Shown in pieces: positions 15,367 through 23,197 of a stretch of DNA of 23,256 bases (positions are counted from its first letter, which is position 1; each line of letters starts with the position of its first letter). The stretch spans positions 1 to 23,256 of the forward strand of contig JANMLW010000061.1 in NCBI GenBank assembly GCA_031372765.1, given 5' to 3'. Under the pieces are notes generated by a model that ran no database searches, was not told the origin of the DNA, and was given only the letters and a program-made list of their open reading frames with translations. A program made the position numbers and the translations under genes. The stretch comes from JADCCX01 sp031372765. GTDB taxonomy: Bacteria; Pseudomonadota; Alphaproteobacteria; Rhizobiales; Beijerinckiaceae.

Positions 15367-15396
15367 AAAAAAGGGCCGCGTGAGCGACCCTTTTTC
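15367..15396. terminator. Bidirectional rho-independent terminator
   Basis: AAAAAAGGG-c-CGC-GTGA-GCG-a-CCCTTTTT forms a stem with one mismatch, flanked by A- and T-runs on opposite sides. It serves the convergent DUF3833-type lipoprotein gene (plus) and the 44-aa lipoprotein gene (minus). Confidence 0.8.
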
Positions 15397-15416
15397 TGTC
15401 TATGAACCGCTATCGA

Positions 15417-15551
15417 TTAACGACGGCCGGTTTCCAATTGTGTCTTGGCATCAAGGCCACGGCCCTGTGGCGCCTGAGGAGCTGGCTGAGGCGCTGTAGC
15501 ACAAGCGGCAAGGACAAGGGCCAAAACGGCTGAAAGGGTGATGTTACGCAT
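15417..15551 (-). CDS. Small lipoprotein, 44 aa
   Basis: A 44-aa frame on the minus strand begins MRNITLSAVLALVLAAC, a textbook lipoprotein signal with lipobox LAAC (Cys17). It continues with a Pro/Gln-rich stretch (PQPAPQAPQ) and ends TGRR. AGGAG lies 8 nt before the ATG at 15549-15551, and the gene ends 21 nt before a bidirectional terminator. The mature peptide is only ~28 residues. Its function is unknown; it could be a small envelope or stress lipoprotein. The longer minus-strand frame across the same bases is not the coding one. Confidence 0.75.
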   Translation of the reverse strand: MRNITLSAVLALVLAACATAPQPAPQAPQGRGLDAKTQLETGRR

Positions 15552-15676
15552 CGGGGTATCTCCTGAGTCGGTGTTGAATGGGGATGCGACGCTGGTTTGC
15601 GTCGAAACAGCGTGAAATGCAAGTATTTACGCGTTCGATTTGCGACAGACACGAATTCGTGCGAAGGGCTGCGCCC

Positions 15677-16975
15677 ATGACACCAACAGCACGCATCTCC
15701 GCCGTTATCGAAGTTCTTGACGATCTTGATCGCCGCCCCCGCCCTGTCAACGATGCCCTGAAGGACTGGGCCTTGTCCCGCCGTTTTGCAGGCTCGGGCG
15801 ACAGGGCAGGCATTGGCGCGCTTGTCCATGACGCCTTGCGCAAGCGCAATTCTGCCCGCTGGATCATGGAATCTGATTCCGCCCGTGCAACGGCACTTGG
15901 CATGCTCCGCAGCGCCCGTGGAATGGGTGCCGCTGAGATCGGTGCACTGTGCGATGGATCACGCTTTGCGCCTGAAGCCTTGTCGGAAGCCGAAGTAACG
16001 TCTCTTGAAACCCGCAATCTTGCCGATGCGCCTGATCACGTGCGTGGGGATTATCCCGATTGGCTGGCGCCTTCGCTACGCAGTCTTTACGGTGCTGATG
16101 TCGCAGCGGAGGGTGCCGCCCTATCCGAGCGCGCTCCCCTTGATTTGCGCGTCAATACGCTCAAGACAATGCGTGTAAAGGCATTGCCCGCTCTCAGTGA
16201 ATATGAGGCGGTAGCGGGAAACCATGGGCCTGATGCCATCCGCATTCCTCCCCGTGCTGATGGCCGCATCAAGCCAGTGCAGGCAGATCCGCTTTTCATC
16301 AAAGGAATGGTCGAGATTCAGGATGAAGGGTCACAGATCGTGGCCCGTCTTGCCAATCCAGGTCCGGGTCAACAGGTGTTGGATCTGTGCGCCGGTGGTG
16401 GTGGCAAATCACTGGCCCTGGGCGCGCTGCTGAACAACAAAGGTCAGGTTTTTGCAACCGATGCTGATTCCCGCCGTCTGGCACCCATTCATGACCGTCT
16501 GACACGGGCGGGTGTCCGCAATGTGCAGGTGCGCACGCCTCGTGGAGGCGTCATGCCCTTGGATGACCTGAAAGAGCGCATGGACGTTGTCTTTGTCGAT
16601 GCGCCCTGTACTGGCACGGGCACATGGAGGCGCAACCCGGATGCCAAATGGCGCCTGCGGCCGACAAGCCTTGAATTGCGCATGAGAGAACAATTGGAAG
16701 TTATTGAAAATGCTTATACGTTTGTACGGGAAGAAGGCGTCCTGATATACGTAACCTGCTCCATATTGCCTGAAGAGAACGATGATCAGGTCGCAAAACT
16801 GATTGCGGCGCACTCGGATTTGCAGGTCGTTGATTTGACGGAATCGTCTGCTTTCAAGGCTATGCCGTCATTGGCCAAGGGCGTTCTGCGCACACGACAT
16901 GGTTTGCAGCTCACGCCGTACCGCACAGGCACCGACGGCTTTTATATTGCAGCCTTGCGCAAGGTTGCAGCCTGA
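15677..16975 (+). CDS. RsmB/NOP-family RNA (cytosine-5) methyltransferase
   Basis: This 432-aa cytoplasmic SAM-dependent m5C RNA methyltransferase probably acts on 16S rRNA, as RsmB modifies C967. An N-terminal NusB-like helical domain (~1-115) precedes a Rossmann methyltransferase domain. Key features are motif I LDLCAGGGGKSLALG (~235-249), motif IV DAPCTGTGTWRR with Cys311, and motif VI VTCSILPEEN with the catalytic nucleophile Cys361. ATG 15677 has GAAGGG about 8 nt upstream. The in-frame ATG at 15578 would add 33 residues from the divergent promoter. It is divergent from the 44-aa lipoprotein gene. Rhizobia often carry more than one RsmB-like protein, so the exact target base is not certain. 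Confidence 0.88.
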   Translation: MTPTARISAVIEVLDDLDRRPRPVNDALKDWALSRRFAGSGDRAGIGALVHDALRKRNSARWIMESDSARATALGMLRSARGMGAAEIGALCDGSRFAPEALSEAEVTSLETRNLADAPDHVRGDYPDWLAPSLRSLYGADVAAEGAALSERAPLDLRVNTLKTMRVKALPALSEYEAVAGNHGPDAIRIPPRADGRIKPVQADPLFIKGMVEIQDEGSQIVARLANPGPGQQVLDLCAGGGGKSLALGALLNNKGQVFATDADSRRLAPIHDRLTRAGVRNVQVRTPRGGVMPLDDLKERMDVVFVDAPCTGTGTWRRNPDAKWRLRPTSLELRMREQLEVIENAYTFVREEGVLIYVTCSILPEENDDQVAKLIAAHSDLQVVDLTESSAFKAMPSLAKGVLRTRHGLQLTPYRTGTDGFYIAALRKVAA

Positions 16976-16980
16976 TACAG

Positions 16981-17020
16981 GCGGCATATTGCCTTTTGGC
17001 AGGCAGCTGCGGTATGCCGC
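16981..17020. repeat. Stem-loop between the methyltransferase and M15-type genes
   Basis: GCGGCATA (16981-16988) and TATGCCGC (17013-17020) form a perfect 8-bp inverted repeat. Within the loop TGCC-TTTT-GGCA (16990-17001) can form a second small hairpin. There is no T-run, so it is not an ordinary terminator. It lies 6-45 nt after one stop and 35 nt before the next start. Confidence 0.5.
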
Positions 17021-17054
17021 ATGGCAGAAAAGTGGCTATAACAGGAACAATCGT

Positions 17055-17924
17055 TTGAAGTGCATCGGAAAATTCCTGTGTGTCATGCTTTTTGTCGGGC
17101 AAGTTCTGCTGCCTGAAACGGCGATGGCGCAGGGATTTCTTGAGCTTTTTCGCAACCAGGGCAATGCATTTGCCCCGTCAGATAGTGGAAAAGCCGCCCT
17201 TCCTCCTCCGCTTAGCATCATTCCGTTGAACCCGAAGCATGGAGCCATACCCCAGCAGGGCAAGAAGCCTGCCGACGCGGTTCCTTCCGCTAATGCGCCT
17301 GCAAAGCCCTCTGATGAGGACGAAGACCTGTTGATGGAGCACGAGGAACCCAAGCGCGTTCGCGTAGCGCTTCCCCCCTTGCGTCCTGGCAGTATCGTGC
17401 GAACTGCAGCAGAAGTTGTTCCAGCCGGGGCGTCGCGCTGGTCCAGCCGCAACGATCAGTTGCCTCCGGGTGTCACACTTCCGGGCTCAGGTTTTGTTCC
17501 CGCTGCTGCACCGCGGCTCGCATCGTTGCCGCAGTCACAGACAGAGCCGCGCTGGTCAACCAATGATGCCGATCAATCCCGGCCCTATGGTTTGCGCGAT
17601 GTCGAGGTGCCGGTGGAGGGCATGCCAGGTGTTTTTGCACCACCGGATGCAGTATTCCATTGCTTGCCCATGGGCTTGAAGCAGGCGCTGGTCGATACCG
17701 CCAAGCGGTTTGGGCATGTGGCCATCCTCAATGCCAAGCGACCACGCGGCACCGGGGCACGCGGATCATACCATTATCAATGTCGCGCCGTCGATTTCCG
17801 CGTGCGAGGCGTGGCCATTCGCACGGTCTATAATTTCCTGCGCGACCACCCCAATGTTGGCGGGCGCAAGATTTATCCAATGGGTTTTTTCCACATGGAT
17901 GACGGCCCGGTGCGCAGCTGGTGA
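17055..17924 (+). CDS. Exported M15/DUF882-type peptidase-like protein
   Basis: This 289-aa exported protein combines a signal peptide (KCIGKFLCVMLFVGQVLLP, cleavage near AMA-Q), a long low-complexity Pro/Ala/Ser-rich middle (~30-185) and a C-terminal peptidase M15-like domain. Candidate zinc ligands follow the family pattern: His240 and Asp247 (SYHYQCRAVDF) and His280 (FFHMDDGPVRSW). Relatives act on, or are thought to act on, peptidoglycan cross-bridges in the periplasm. The start is uncertain: TTG 17055 has CAGGAA upstream and gives a full signal peptide with Lys residues; ATG 17085 would shorten it. Upstream frame sequence overlaps the methyltransferase gene and is not counted. It is convergent with the AlaX gene, 15 nt away. 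Confidence 0.75.
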   Translation: MKCIGKFLCVMLFVGQVLLPETAMAQGFLELFRNQGNAFAPSDSGKAALPPPLSIIPLNPKHGAIPQQGKKPADAVPSANAPAKPSDEDEDLLMEHEEPKRVRVALPPLRPGSIVRTAAEVVPAGASRWSSRNDQLPPGVTLPGSGFVPAAAPRLASLPQSQTEPRWSTNDADQSRPYGLRDVEVPVEGMPGVFAPPDAVFHCLPMGLKQALVDTAKRFGHVAILNAKRPRGTGARGSYHYQCRAVDFRVRGVAIRTVYNFLRDHPNVGGRKIYPMGFFHMDDGPVRSW

Positions 17925-17939
17925 GATTTTGGGGTTGAA

Positions 17940-18653
17940 TCAGACAAACCGGACTCGCACGCGCCGGTTCTGCTTGCCTTTCTTTTCCACCTGATAGACC
18001 TCGATCTTGCCGATTTCTGCTGTCAGTCGCACATGGGTGCCGCCACAGGGCTGGAGATCAAGCCCGGCAATTTCAACCAGTCTGATTCTTCCTGAGCCAC
18101 GCGGCGGCTGAACCGACATGGTTTTAACAAGTGCAGGATTTGCATCAAGCTCCGCATCGGTGATCCATCGATCCGTAACAGCAGCATCTTGCGCCAGAAG
18201 CGCTTGCAACCGCGCATTCACGTCTTCTTTTTCAATGGTATCAGGAATATCGAAATCCAGCCGACCCTCGCCATCGCCAACCGATCCGCCTGTCACGGGA
18301 TAGGGCATGGCTACCGAAAGCAGATGAAGACAGGTGTGCATGCGCATGCGGTTGTAGCGTAGCGGCCAGTCCAGTATGATGGTGACGCGATCACCAACGG
18401 CAGGCGAATGCGCGGGCTCCTGCAGGACATGGGCAACAACTGTCTTGGCCGGATCAATCCAGATGGCGCTTGTAATAACCTGTTTTAACCCGTCGGTGTT
18501 TTCCAGAGTACCGGCATCACCGGGTTGTCCGCCACCATTGGCGTAAAATATGGTTTGATCGAGCACAACGCCGCCTTGTTCTGTGATGGCGATAACTGTT
18601 GCGTCGGTTCGCCTGGCATACCAGTCATCTCGAAAAATCAGTTTTGTGGTCAT
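17940..18653 (-). CDS. Alanyl-tRNA editing protein, AlaX type
   Basis: This 237-aa free-standing homologue of the AlaRS editing domain hydrolyses mischarged Ser- or Gly-tRNA(Ala) in the cytoplasm. The core motifs are FYANGGGQPGD (36-46), zinc ligands His106 and His110 (MHTCLH), and Cys203 and His207 (CGGTHV). The length fits the AlaX group that has an N-terminal beta-barrel next to the catalytic domain. ATG 18653 (MTTKLIF) is preceded by AGAGAAGA; an in-frame start at 18692 would add 13 residues and is less likely. Confidence 0.88.
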   Translation of the reverse strand: MTTKLIFRDDWYARRTDATVIAITEQGGVVLDQTIFYANGGGQPGDAGTLENTDGLKQVITSAIWIDPAKTVVAHVLQEPAHSPAVGDRVTIILDWPLRYNRMRMHTCLHLLSVAMPYPVTGGSVGDGEGRLDFDIPDTIEKEDVNARLQALLAQDAAVTDRWITDAELDANPALVKTMSVQPPRGSGRIRLVEIAGLDLQPCGGTHVRLTAEIGKIEVYQVEKKGKQNRRVRVRFV

Positions 18654-18795
18654 GATTGGTCTTCTCTGTTGTCGTGTTGGCTGGAAACACATTGATTACG
18701 ATATCAAGCGCAGAGCAATGTACGTGTAACTGCTTATGTAAGGCAGGTTTACTCAGTGTCATATTGAAACAATTCAGTTTTTTTAAATCAAGCTG

Positions 18796-18825
18796 TGATC
18801 CGCTGTGCTATGCATCGCGTAATCC
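18796..18825 (+). promoter_or_regulatory. Candidate ECF11-type (RpoE/ChrR) promoter
   Basis: TGATCC (18796-18801), an 18-nt spacer and TAATCC (18820-18825) lie about 50 nt before the chrR-like start. TGATCC is the -35 element I recall for the Rhodobacter singlet-oxygen sigma factor RpoE, with a TAA-like -10. The hexamer alone recurs elsewhere in the window, so spacing and position carry the weight. Part of the interval 18693-18873 otherwise holds only AT-rich DNA with a T7 run. Confidence 0.4.
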
Positions 18826-18873
18826 GACTGGTGTGGCGATGGCAATCATGATCAGATTCAGGATATTTTCAGC

Positions 18874-19527
18874 GTGAATTATATGGTGCCTCCGCAGAAC
18901 AACAGCTTTCCTCTTGACGCACTCCTTGCGTCCTACGCTGCAGGGACGGTCAGTCGACCACTTCACGCTCTTGTCGCTGCGCACCTTTCGATCAAGCCCG
19001 ATAGCCGTCGCTTTGTCTCCGCCCTTGAAGGGCTTGCTGCAGATGAAATGGACAAATGTGAAACGGGTAGGGTGTTGAACCGCGATGTGCGGTTGAACGG
19101 CATTTTTGGCGAGATGCAGGAAACGGAACAGTCGAGCCGGAGTAATGGTTTTATCCCCGGTCCGCTGTTGTCCTATCTCGGACAGGACTATGAAAGTCTT
19201 GCATGGAAATCTGTCATTCCCGGTCTGAAAGAAGTTAAACTTGAGGACAAGCCGGGTCTTGAAGCATCCATGCTCTGGATCAGGGCAGGCCGCGCCATGC
19301 CAGCCCATACCCATGCCGGTGTCGAGGCAACTCTGGTGCTTAAGGGATCGTTTTCTGACAAGTCAGGCCATTTCGGGCGTGGCGATATTTCAGTGGTTGA
19401 CAGTGATATGGATCACAAGCCTGTTGCCGGTGATGATGAGGATTGCATCTGCTTTGCGGTAAGCGAGGGACCCGTAAAACTGACGGGCACGATCGCGCGT
19501 ATTTTCCAGAGATTGATCCGGCACTGA
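18874..19527 (+). CDS. ChrR-family anti-sigma-like cupin protein, orphan
   Basis: This 217-aa protein resembles ChrR, the zinc anti-sigma factor of the singlet-oxygen response. The N-terminal helical part (~12-60) starts LDALLASYAAG as in the family. Where Rhodobacter ChrR has HLSLCDECR, this one reads HLSIKPDSR, so both zinc cysteines are missing. The C-terminal cupin (~105-205) keeps all four metal ligands at the expected spacing: His145, His147, Glu151 and His181. No ECF sigma gene is adjacent. The start is GTG 18874 or ATG 18883. The SDR gene follows after 34 nt, probably in one transcript. It may be an anti-sigma factor acting on a sigma encoded elsewhere, or a metal or oxidant sensor that no longer binds sigma. 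Confidence 0.8.
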   Translation: MNYMVPPQNNSFPLDALLASYAAGTVSRPLHALVAAHLSIKPDSRRFVSALEGLAADEMDKCETGRVLNRDVRLNGIFGEMQETEQSSRSNGFIPGPLLSYLGQDYESLAWKSVIPGLKEVKLEDKPGLEASMLWIRAGRAMPAHTHAGVEATLVLKGSFSDKSGHFGRGDISVVDSDMDHKPVAGDDEDCICFAVSEGPVKLTGTIARIFQRLIRH

Positions 19528-19561
19528 GCGGTCAAACTCCCTTTAATCAAGGCTGCGCCAC

Positions 19562-20362
19562 ATGAAGAACCGTCGTGTAACGCCTGTGGATGGTGTAATC
19601 TGGATTACAGGGGCCAGTTCGGGAATCGGCCGCAGTGTAGCGCTCGAGCTTGCGCGGCGCGGCTGGACAGTGGCAGCCAGTGCCCGGCGTGAAGCTGAAC
19701 TGGAGGCGTTGGCTTCCGAGGCCTCAGGTTTCTCCGGGCGCATCGTGGCCCATGCCGTTGATGTCACGGATGCTGGCGCCATGCAGGAAACGCTTCTCAA
19801 CATAGAGCGTGCTCATGGTGCAGTTGCCCTTTCATTCTTCAACGCCGGTATTGCGCCCTACATTTCCGCGCCCGATATTGATGTACTTGCTGTAAAACAG
19901 GCTTTTGATGTCAATGTGATGGGCGTAGTGCATGGCATTGCGGCTGTCATGCCTGTCATGGCCAAGCGGGGGTATGGGCAGATAGCCGTCAACGCATCCA
20001 TTGCAGGCTATGGAGGCTTGCCGCGCTCCTCTGCTTACGGAGCGTCAAAAGCCGCCTTGATCAACATGTGCGAGTCTCTGCGGTTTGATTGTGAAAATCT
20101 GGGCCTCGTCATGCAACTGGTCAATCCAGGCTTCATCGAAACGCCTTTGACGGACAAGAACGATTTTCCCATGCCGTTCCTGATGAAGAATCATGAGGCT
20201 GCACAGCGCGTTTGTGACGGGTTCTTGAAAGGTGGCTTTGAAATTACCTTCCCGCGGCGCTTTTCCTATTTGCTGAAATTCATCAACCTGCTGCCATATC
20301 CACTTTATTTTGCCGTGATAGGTAAAACCACGGGCTGGCGCAAAGACACCATTAAACCCTAG
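19562..20362 (+). CDS. Short-chain dehydrogenase/reductase
   Basis: This 266-aa classical SDR has a Rossmann NAD(P)-binding fold with TGASSGIG (16-23), NAG (94-96) and the catalytic Ser146, Tyr159 and Lys163 (YGASK). The C-terminal ~50 residues carry an amphipathic, aromatic segment (FSYLLKFINLLPYPLYFAVI), which suggests membrane association or a lipid-like substrate. It lies directly behind the ChrR-like gene. SDRs are recurrent members of the RpoE-ChrR regulon in alphaproteobacteria, which agrees with this pairing. The substrate is unknown. Confidence 0.9.
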   Translation: MKNRRVTPVDGVIWITGASSGIGRSVALELARRGWTVAASARREAELEALASEASGFSGRIVAHAVDVTDAGAMQETLLNIERAHGAVALSFFNAGIAPYISAPDIDVLAVKQAFDVNVMGVVHGIAAVMPVMAKRGYGQIAVNASIAGYGGLPRSSAYGASKAALINMCESLRFDCENLGLVMQLVNPGFIETPLTDKNDFPMPFLMKNHEAAQRVCDGFLKGGFEITFPRRFSYLLKFINLLPYPLYFAVIGKTTGWRKDTIKP

Positions 20363-20411
20363 CGACGTTTCGTCAGTGGCCGTTCTCAACAGCAAGTGGC
20401 ATGATTGTTCC

Positions 20412-21599
20412 ATGACCAGCCACACAAACACTATACCCAAGCCACTGATTGCCATTGTGGGAGGCGGGCCGGTTGGTGTGCTGACGTCTCTTTGCTTGGC
20501 CAATGCCAATCCGGATCTTGAAATCCGGTTGATTGCCGGTCGTCGAACGCCGGCCGAGGATGGACGCGGGGCAGCTCTTGTCGGGCGCTCCATGCAGATT
20601 CTGGCTGATCTCGGATTGGAAACAGTTTTTCGCAAGAACGGCGCGTCGCTTGCTGCCATCCGCATCATTGACGCAACAGGCCGTCTGTTGCGTGCCCCAA
20701 CAACAACCTTTCGCGCCAGTGATGCCGGATTGAGCGCGTTTGGTGTCAGTCTCTCGACAGCAAACATTGTCGTATTGCTGAAAGAAGCGACCCGCCGATA
20801 CGCGAACATCATGATTGAACCCGTTGATATACGGTCGGTGTCGAAGGCGAGGATCGGTTACAGCCTCACGGATGATGAAGGGCGGTTGATCAATGCCGAT
20901 TTCGTTGTTGCCGCTGACGGGCAGCGGTCCCAGCTGCGGGAAGCGGCTGGCATTCCCGTCCGGCGATGGGATTATCCGCAAGTGGCCATGACCTTTGCTG
21001 TCAGTCACCCGTGCGATCATGAGGATATCTCGACGGAATTTCACACGGTACACGGGCCGTTCACGCTTGTTCCTGCCGGAGACAGGACATCAACAGTGGT
21101 CTGGATGACATCCAAAGAAGAAAGTGCCCGCCTGATGGCTCTGGATGATGACAGTTTTGCGCGTGCTGCCGAAAAAACCTGCCGTTCCTTGCTGGGAGAC
21201 TTTCGCCTGATCAGCAAACGCGGGGCTTACCCAATGGCTGGATTGATAGCGGAGCGGTTTACCGCACCACACATGGCGCTTGTTGGCGAAACCGGACATG
21301 CTTTTCCCCCAATCGGTGCGCAGGGACTGAACCTCGGTTTCCGGGATGCCCATACGCTTGCTGAAGCGCTGACAGCAGCCATCAGTGCAGGGCGCGATCT
21401 TAGTGACGCTGATTGCTTGAATGCGTGGGACATGGAGCGCCGTCGTGATGCGGGTTTGCGGACGGTTGGCGTTGATCTCTTCAACCGCTCGCTGCTATCC
21501 GACCTGCTGCCTGTGAACGCCGCCAGAGGATTGGGCTTGGCAGCACTGGCGCAAATACCGCCCTTGCGCCGCGCTGTCATGCGGATGGGCCTTGGTTGA
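20412..21599 (+). CDS. FAD-dependent monooxygenase, UbiH/UbiF/COQ6 family
   Basis: This 395-aa class A flavoprotein hydroxylase has a dinucleotide-binding GGGPVG motif (17-22), the DG motif in VVAADGQRSQLR, and the FAD-ribityl segment GETGHAFPPIGAQGLNLGFRD. The family hydroxylates the ubiquinone ring, and this is a likely ubiquinone-biosynthesis enzyme. Paralogues do other aromatic hydroxylations, so the position of attack is not assigned. ATG 20412 fits the family N-terminus; an in-frame GTG at 20376 would add 12 residues. It begins 49 nt after the SDR gene and may be in the same transcript. It converges on the AEC transporter gene with a 7-nt gap and no clear terminator. Confidence 0.88.
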   Translation: MTSHTNTIPKPLIAIVGGGPVGVLTSLCLANANPDLEIRLIAGRRTPAEDGRGAALVGRSMQILADLGLETVFRKNGASLAAIRIIDATGRLLRAPTTTFRASDAGLSAFGVSLSTANIVVLLKEATRRYANIMIEPVDIRSVSKARIGYSLTDDEGRLINADFVVAADGQRSQLREAAGIPVRRWDYPQVAMTFAVSHPCDHEDISTEFHTVHGPFTLVPAGDRTSTVVWMTSKEESARLMALDDDSFARAAEKTCRSLLGDFRLISKRGAYPMAGLIAERFTAPHMALVGETGHAFPPIGAQGLNLGFRDAHTLAEALTAAISAGRDLSDADCLNAWDMERRRDAGLRTVGVDLFNRSLLSDLLPVNAARGLGLAALAQIPPLRRAVMRMGLG

Positions 21600-21606
21600 A
21601 TCGGTA

Positions 21607-22575
21607 TTATTTTGCCGGAAACAGATCGTGCGGAATGTGGTTTCCTGCAATCAGGTACAGAAACATCGTCACGGTAAAAACTGACACAACCGTGCCGATC
21701 AACACACCACTTGAGGCGCGCTGCACATAGACATCATATTGCCGTGCCATCACAAAGACATTCCCTGCAGGTGGCAGGGATGCCATCAACATCGCCGCAA
21801 AAACCCAGGCGCGGTCGAAATCGCCGACAATGGACAGCACCACCCACACCAGGAGCGGGTGCAGCAGCAATTTGGTGAAGAGATGGAACGGAAGCTCCTT
21901 GGGCACACCTTCATAGGGGCGCAAGGCGACCGTTACACCCAGCGCAAACAAAGCGCAGGGCGCAGCAGCCCGGGCAAGAAAAGTGATCAGTTGATCGATG
22001 GCTTGCGGAGGCTGATACTTGAAATAGGCAGCAAGCACCGCAACGGCTGTCGCGATATTGAAGGGGTGTGTCACCACCTTGATCACAACATATTTGGTGG
22101 TGTCCCAGAACTTCACTTTCTCTGTTCCACCCAATCCCATCATGAAGGGAACGATGGTAAAGAACAGGATGCAGTCAAAAACAAAGATCAGCGCTGTTGG
22201 GACTGAAGCGGGTGGACCCAGGGCCGCGAGCGTGACACCGGGCCCCATGTAGCCGACATTGGAATATCCCCCCAGTGCTCCCTGAATAGCCGCTTGACGC
22301 ACATCGCCTGACGTCAGCCATATGCCTACCAGAAACGAGATCGAGAAGGCGATGTAAGTGCACAGTGTCGTTGAAAGTATGAACGGCCAGTTCGACAGTT
22401 CCTCGAATGGGGTTGTTGCGATCAGTTTGAAAAACAAAGCTGGAAGCGAGACATAGACGACAAAAAAATTCATCCAGGCCAGACCATCCTCTGGCAATGA
22501 GCGAATTTTGCCGCAGAAGAAGCCAAGAAAGATCAGGCCGAAAAAGGGCAGGGCGAGGGCGAGTACGTCGGCCAT
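21607..22575 (-). CDS. AEC-family transporter (auxin efflux carrier type)
   Basis: This 322-aa inner-membrane protein has about ten hydrophobic segments in the two five-helix halves of the AEC/PIN-like fold. Typical features are LPALFFKLIATTPF in helix 2, GALGGYSNVGYMGPG (~97-111) at the first crossover, and SLPPAGNVFVMARQYDV (~265-281), the family's conserved second-half crossover. Bacterial members move organic acids such as malate or malonate; the substrate here is unknown. It is transcribed away from hspQ across a 197-nt divergent interval. Confidence 0.9.
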   Translation of the reverse strand: MADVLALALPFFGLIFLGFFCGKIRSLPEDGLAWMNFFVVYVSLPALFFKLIATTPFEELSNWPFILSTTLCTYIAFSISFLVGIWLTSGDVRQAAIQGALGGYSNVGYMGPGVTLAALGPPASVPTALIFVFDCILFFTIVPFMMGLGGTEKVKFWDTTKYVVIKVVTHPFNIATAVAVLAAYFKYQPPQAIDQLITFLARAAAPCALFALGVTVALRPYEGVPKELPFHLFTKLLLHPLLVWVVLSIVGDFDRAWVFAAMLMASLPPAGNVFVMARQYDVYVQRASSGVLIGTVVSVFTVTMFLYLIAGNHIPHDLFPAK

Positions 22576-22772
22576 ATCACTTGTGGTTGTGAGTTTATAG
22601 TGCGGCTTAACAGCTTGTGGCTTGCCGGTCCATCATCAGAAATACTTGGTGTTCTCACAGCATTGTGTGACCAGACGACGCATGCAAGCCTCACAATGGA
22701 ATTCTTTTCCGGCTAGGGATTGAGACATAGCAAAACCGTGCTACTTTCAACCCTGAGAGATAGTCTGGATAC

Positions 22773-23177
22773 ATGAAACAGCGTTCGGCAAAATACGCGA
22801 TCGGCACCATCGTCAAGCACAGGGTTTATCCCTTTCGCGGCGTGGTGTTTGATATCGACCATGAGTTCAACAACTCGGAGGAATGGTGGAACTCCATTCC
22901 CGAGGACGTGCGACCGAGCCGCGACCAGCCATTTTACCACCTCTTCGCCGAAAACGCGGATACAGAATACGTGGCTTATGTATCTGAACAGAACCTGGTG
23001 CCTGACTCATCATCTGATCCCTTGCGCCATCCGCAAATTCCCGAGGTTTTCACAAAAACACGCGACGGCCAGTTCAAGGCACGGTCCATCAATCTGCATA
23101 GATACAAATGTTTTGGGCGTCTGCCTCCGCTTTGCATCTTTCCCATTGCTGAAAATACTGCTTTCTTTGCGGCCTGA
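22773..23177 (+). CDS. hspQ: Heat shock protein HspQ (YccV-like, hemimethylated-DNA-binding family)
   Basis: This 134-aa cytoplasmic protein contains the HspQ core: KYAIGTIVKHRVYPFRGVVF (7-26), the EEWWNSIPEDVRP segment, DQPFYHLFAEN and EYVAYVSEQNLVPD. E. coli HspQ is a Lon specificity factor and also binds hemimethylated DNA. The rhizobial proteins I recall end soon after the residues matching INLH (106-109). This one runs 25 residues further, through a Cys-containing hydrophobic tail. The codon after His109 is AGA, one base from TGA, so a lost stop codon may explain the extension. The putative CFA synthase gene starts just downstream. No clear heat-shock promoter was found in 22576-22772. 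Confidence 0.88.
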   Translation: MKQRSAKYAIGTIVKHRVYPFRGVVFDIDHEFNNSEEWWNSIPEDVRPSRDQPFYHLFAENADTEYVAYVSEQNLVPDSSSDPLRHPQIPEVFTKTRDGQFKARSINLHRYKCFGRLPPLCIFPIAENTAFFAA

Positions 23178-23197
23178 CCGTGATGGAGCAGAATATC

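Noticed and set aside
15410..15829. A 139-codon minus-strand frame covering the 44-aa lipoprotein region
   Set aside because: The lipoprotein uses a different frame with a signal peptide and ribosome-binding site; the longer frame has neither and overlaps the methyltransferase start.
19514..19519. A second TGATCC just before the SDR gene, as another ECF11 promoter
   Set aside because: No TAA-like -10 lies at a spacing of 16-18 nt, and the hexamer is within the end of the chrR-like gene.
22576..22772. Heat-shock (sigma32) promoter for hspQ
   Set aside because: I looked for CTTGAAA with CCATAT-like spacing in the divergent interval and found no acceptable match; a TTGAGA near 22728 lacks a -10 partner.
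23015..23020. TGATCC within hspQ as a promoter for the CFA synthase gene
   Set aside because: No -10-like sequence lies at a suitable spacing; the hexamer occurs several times in the window by chance.
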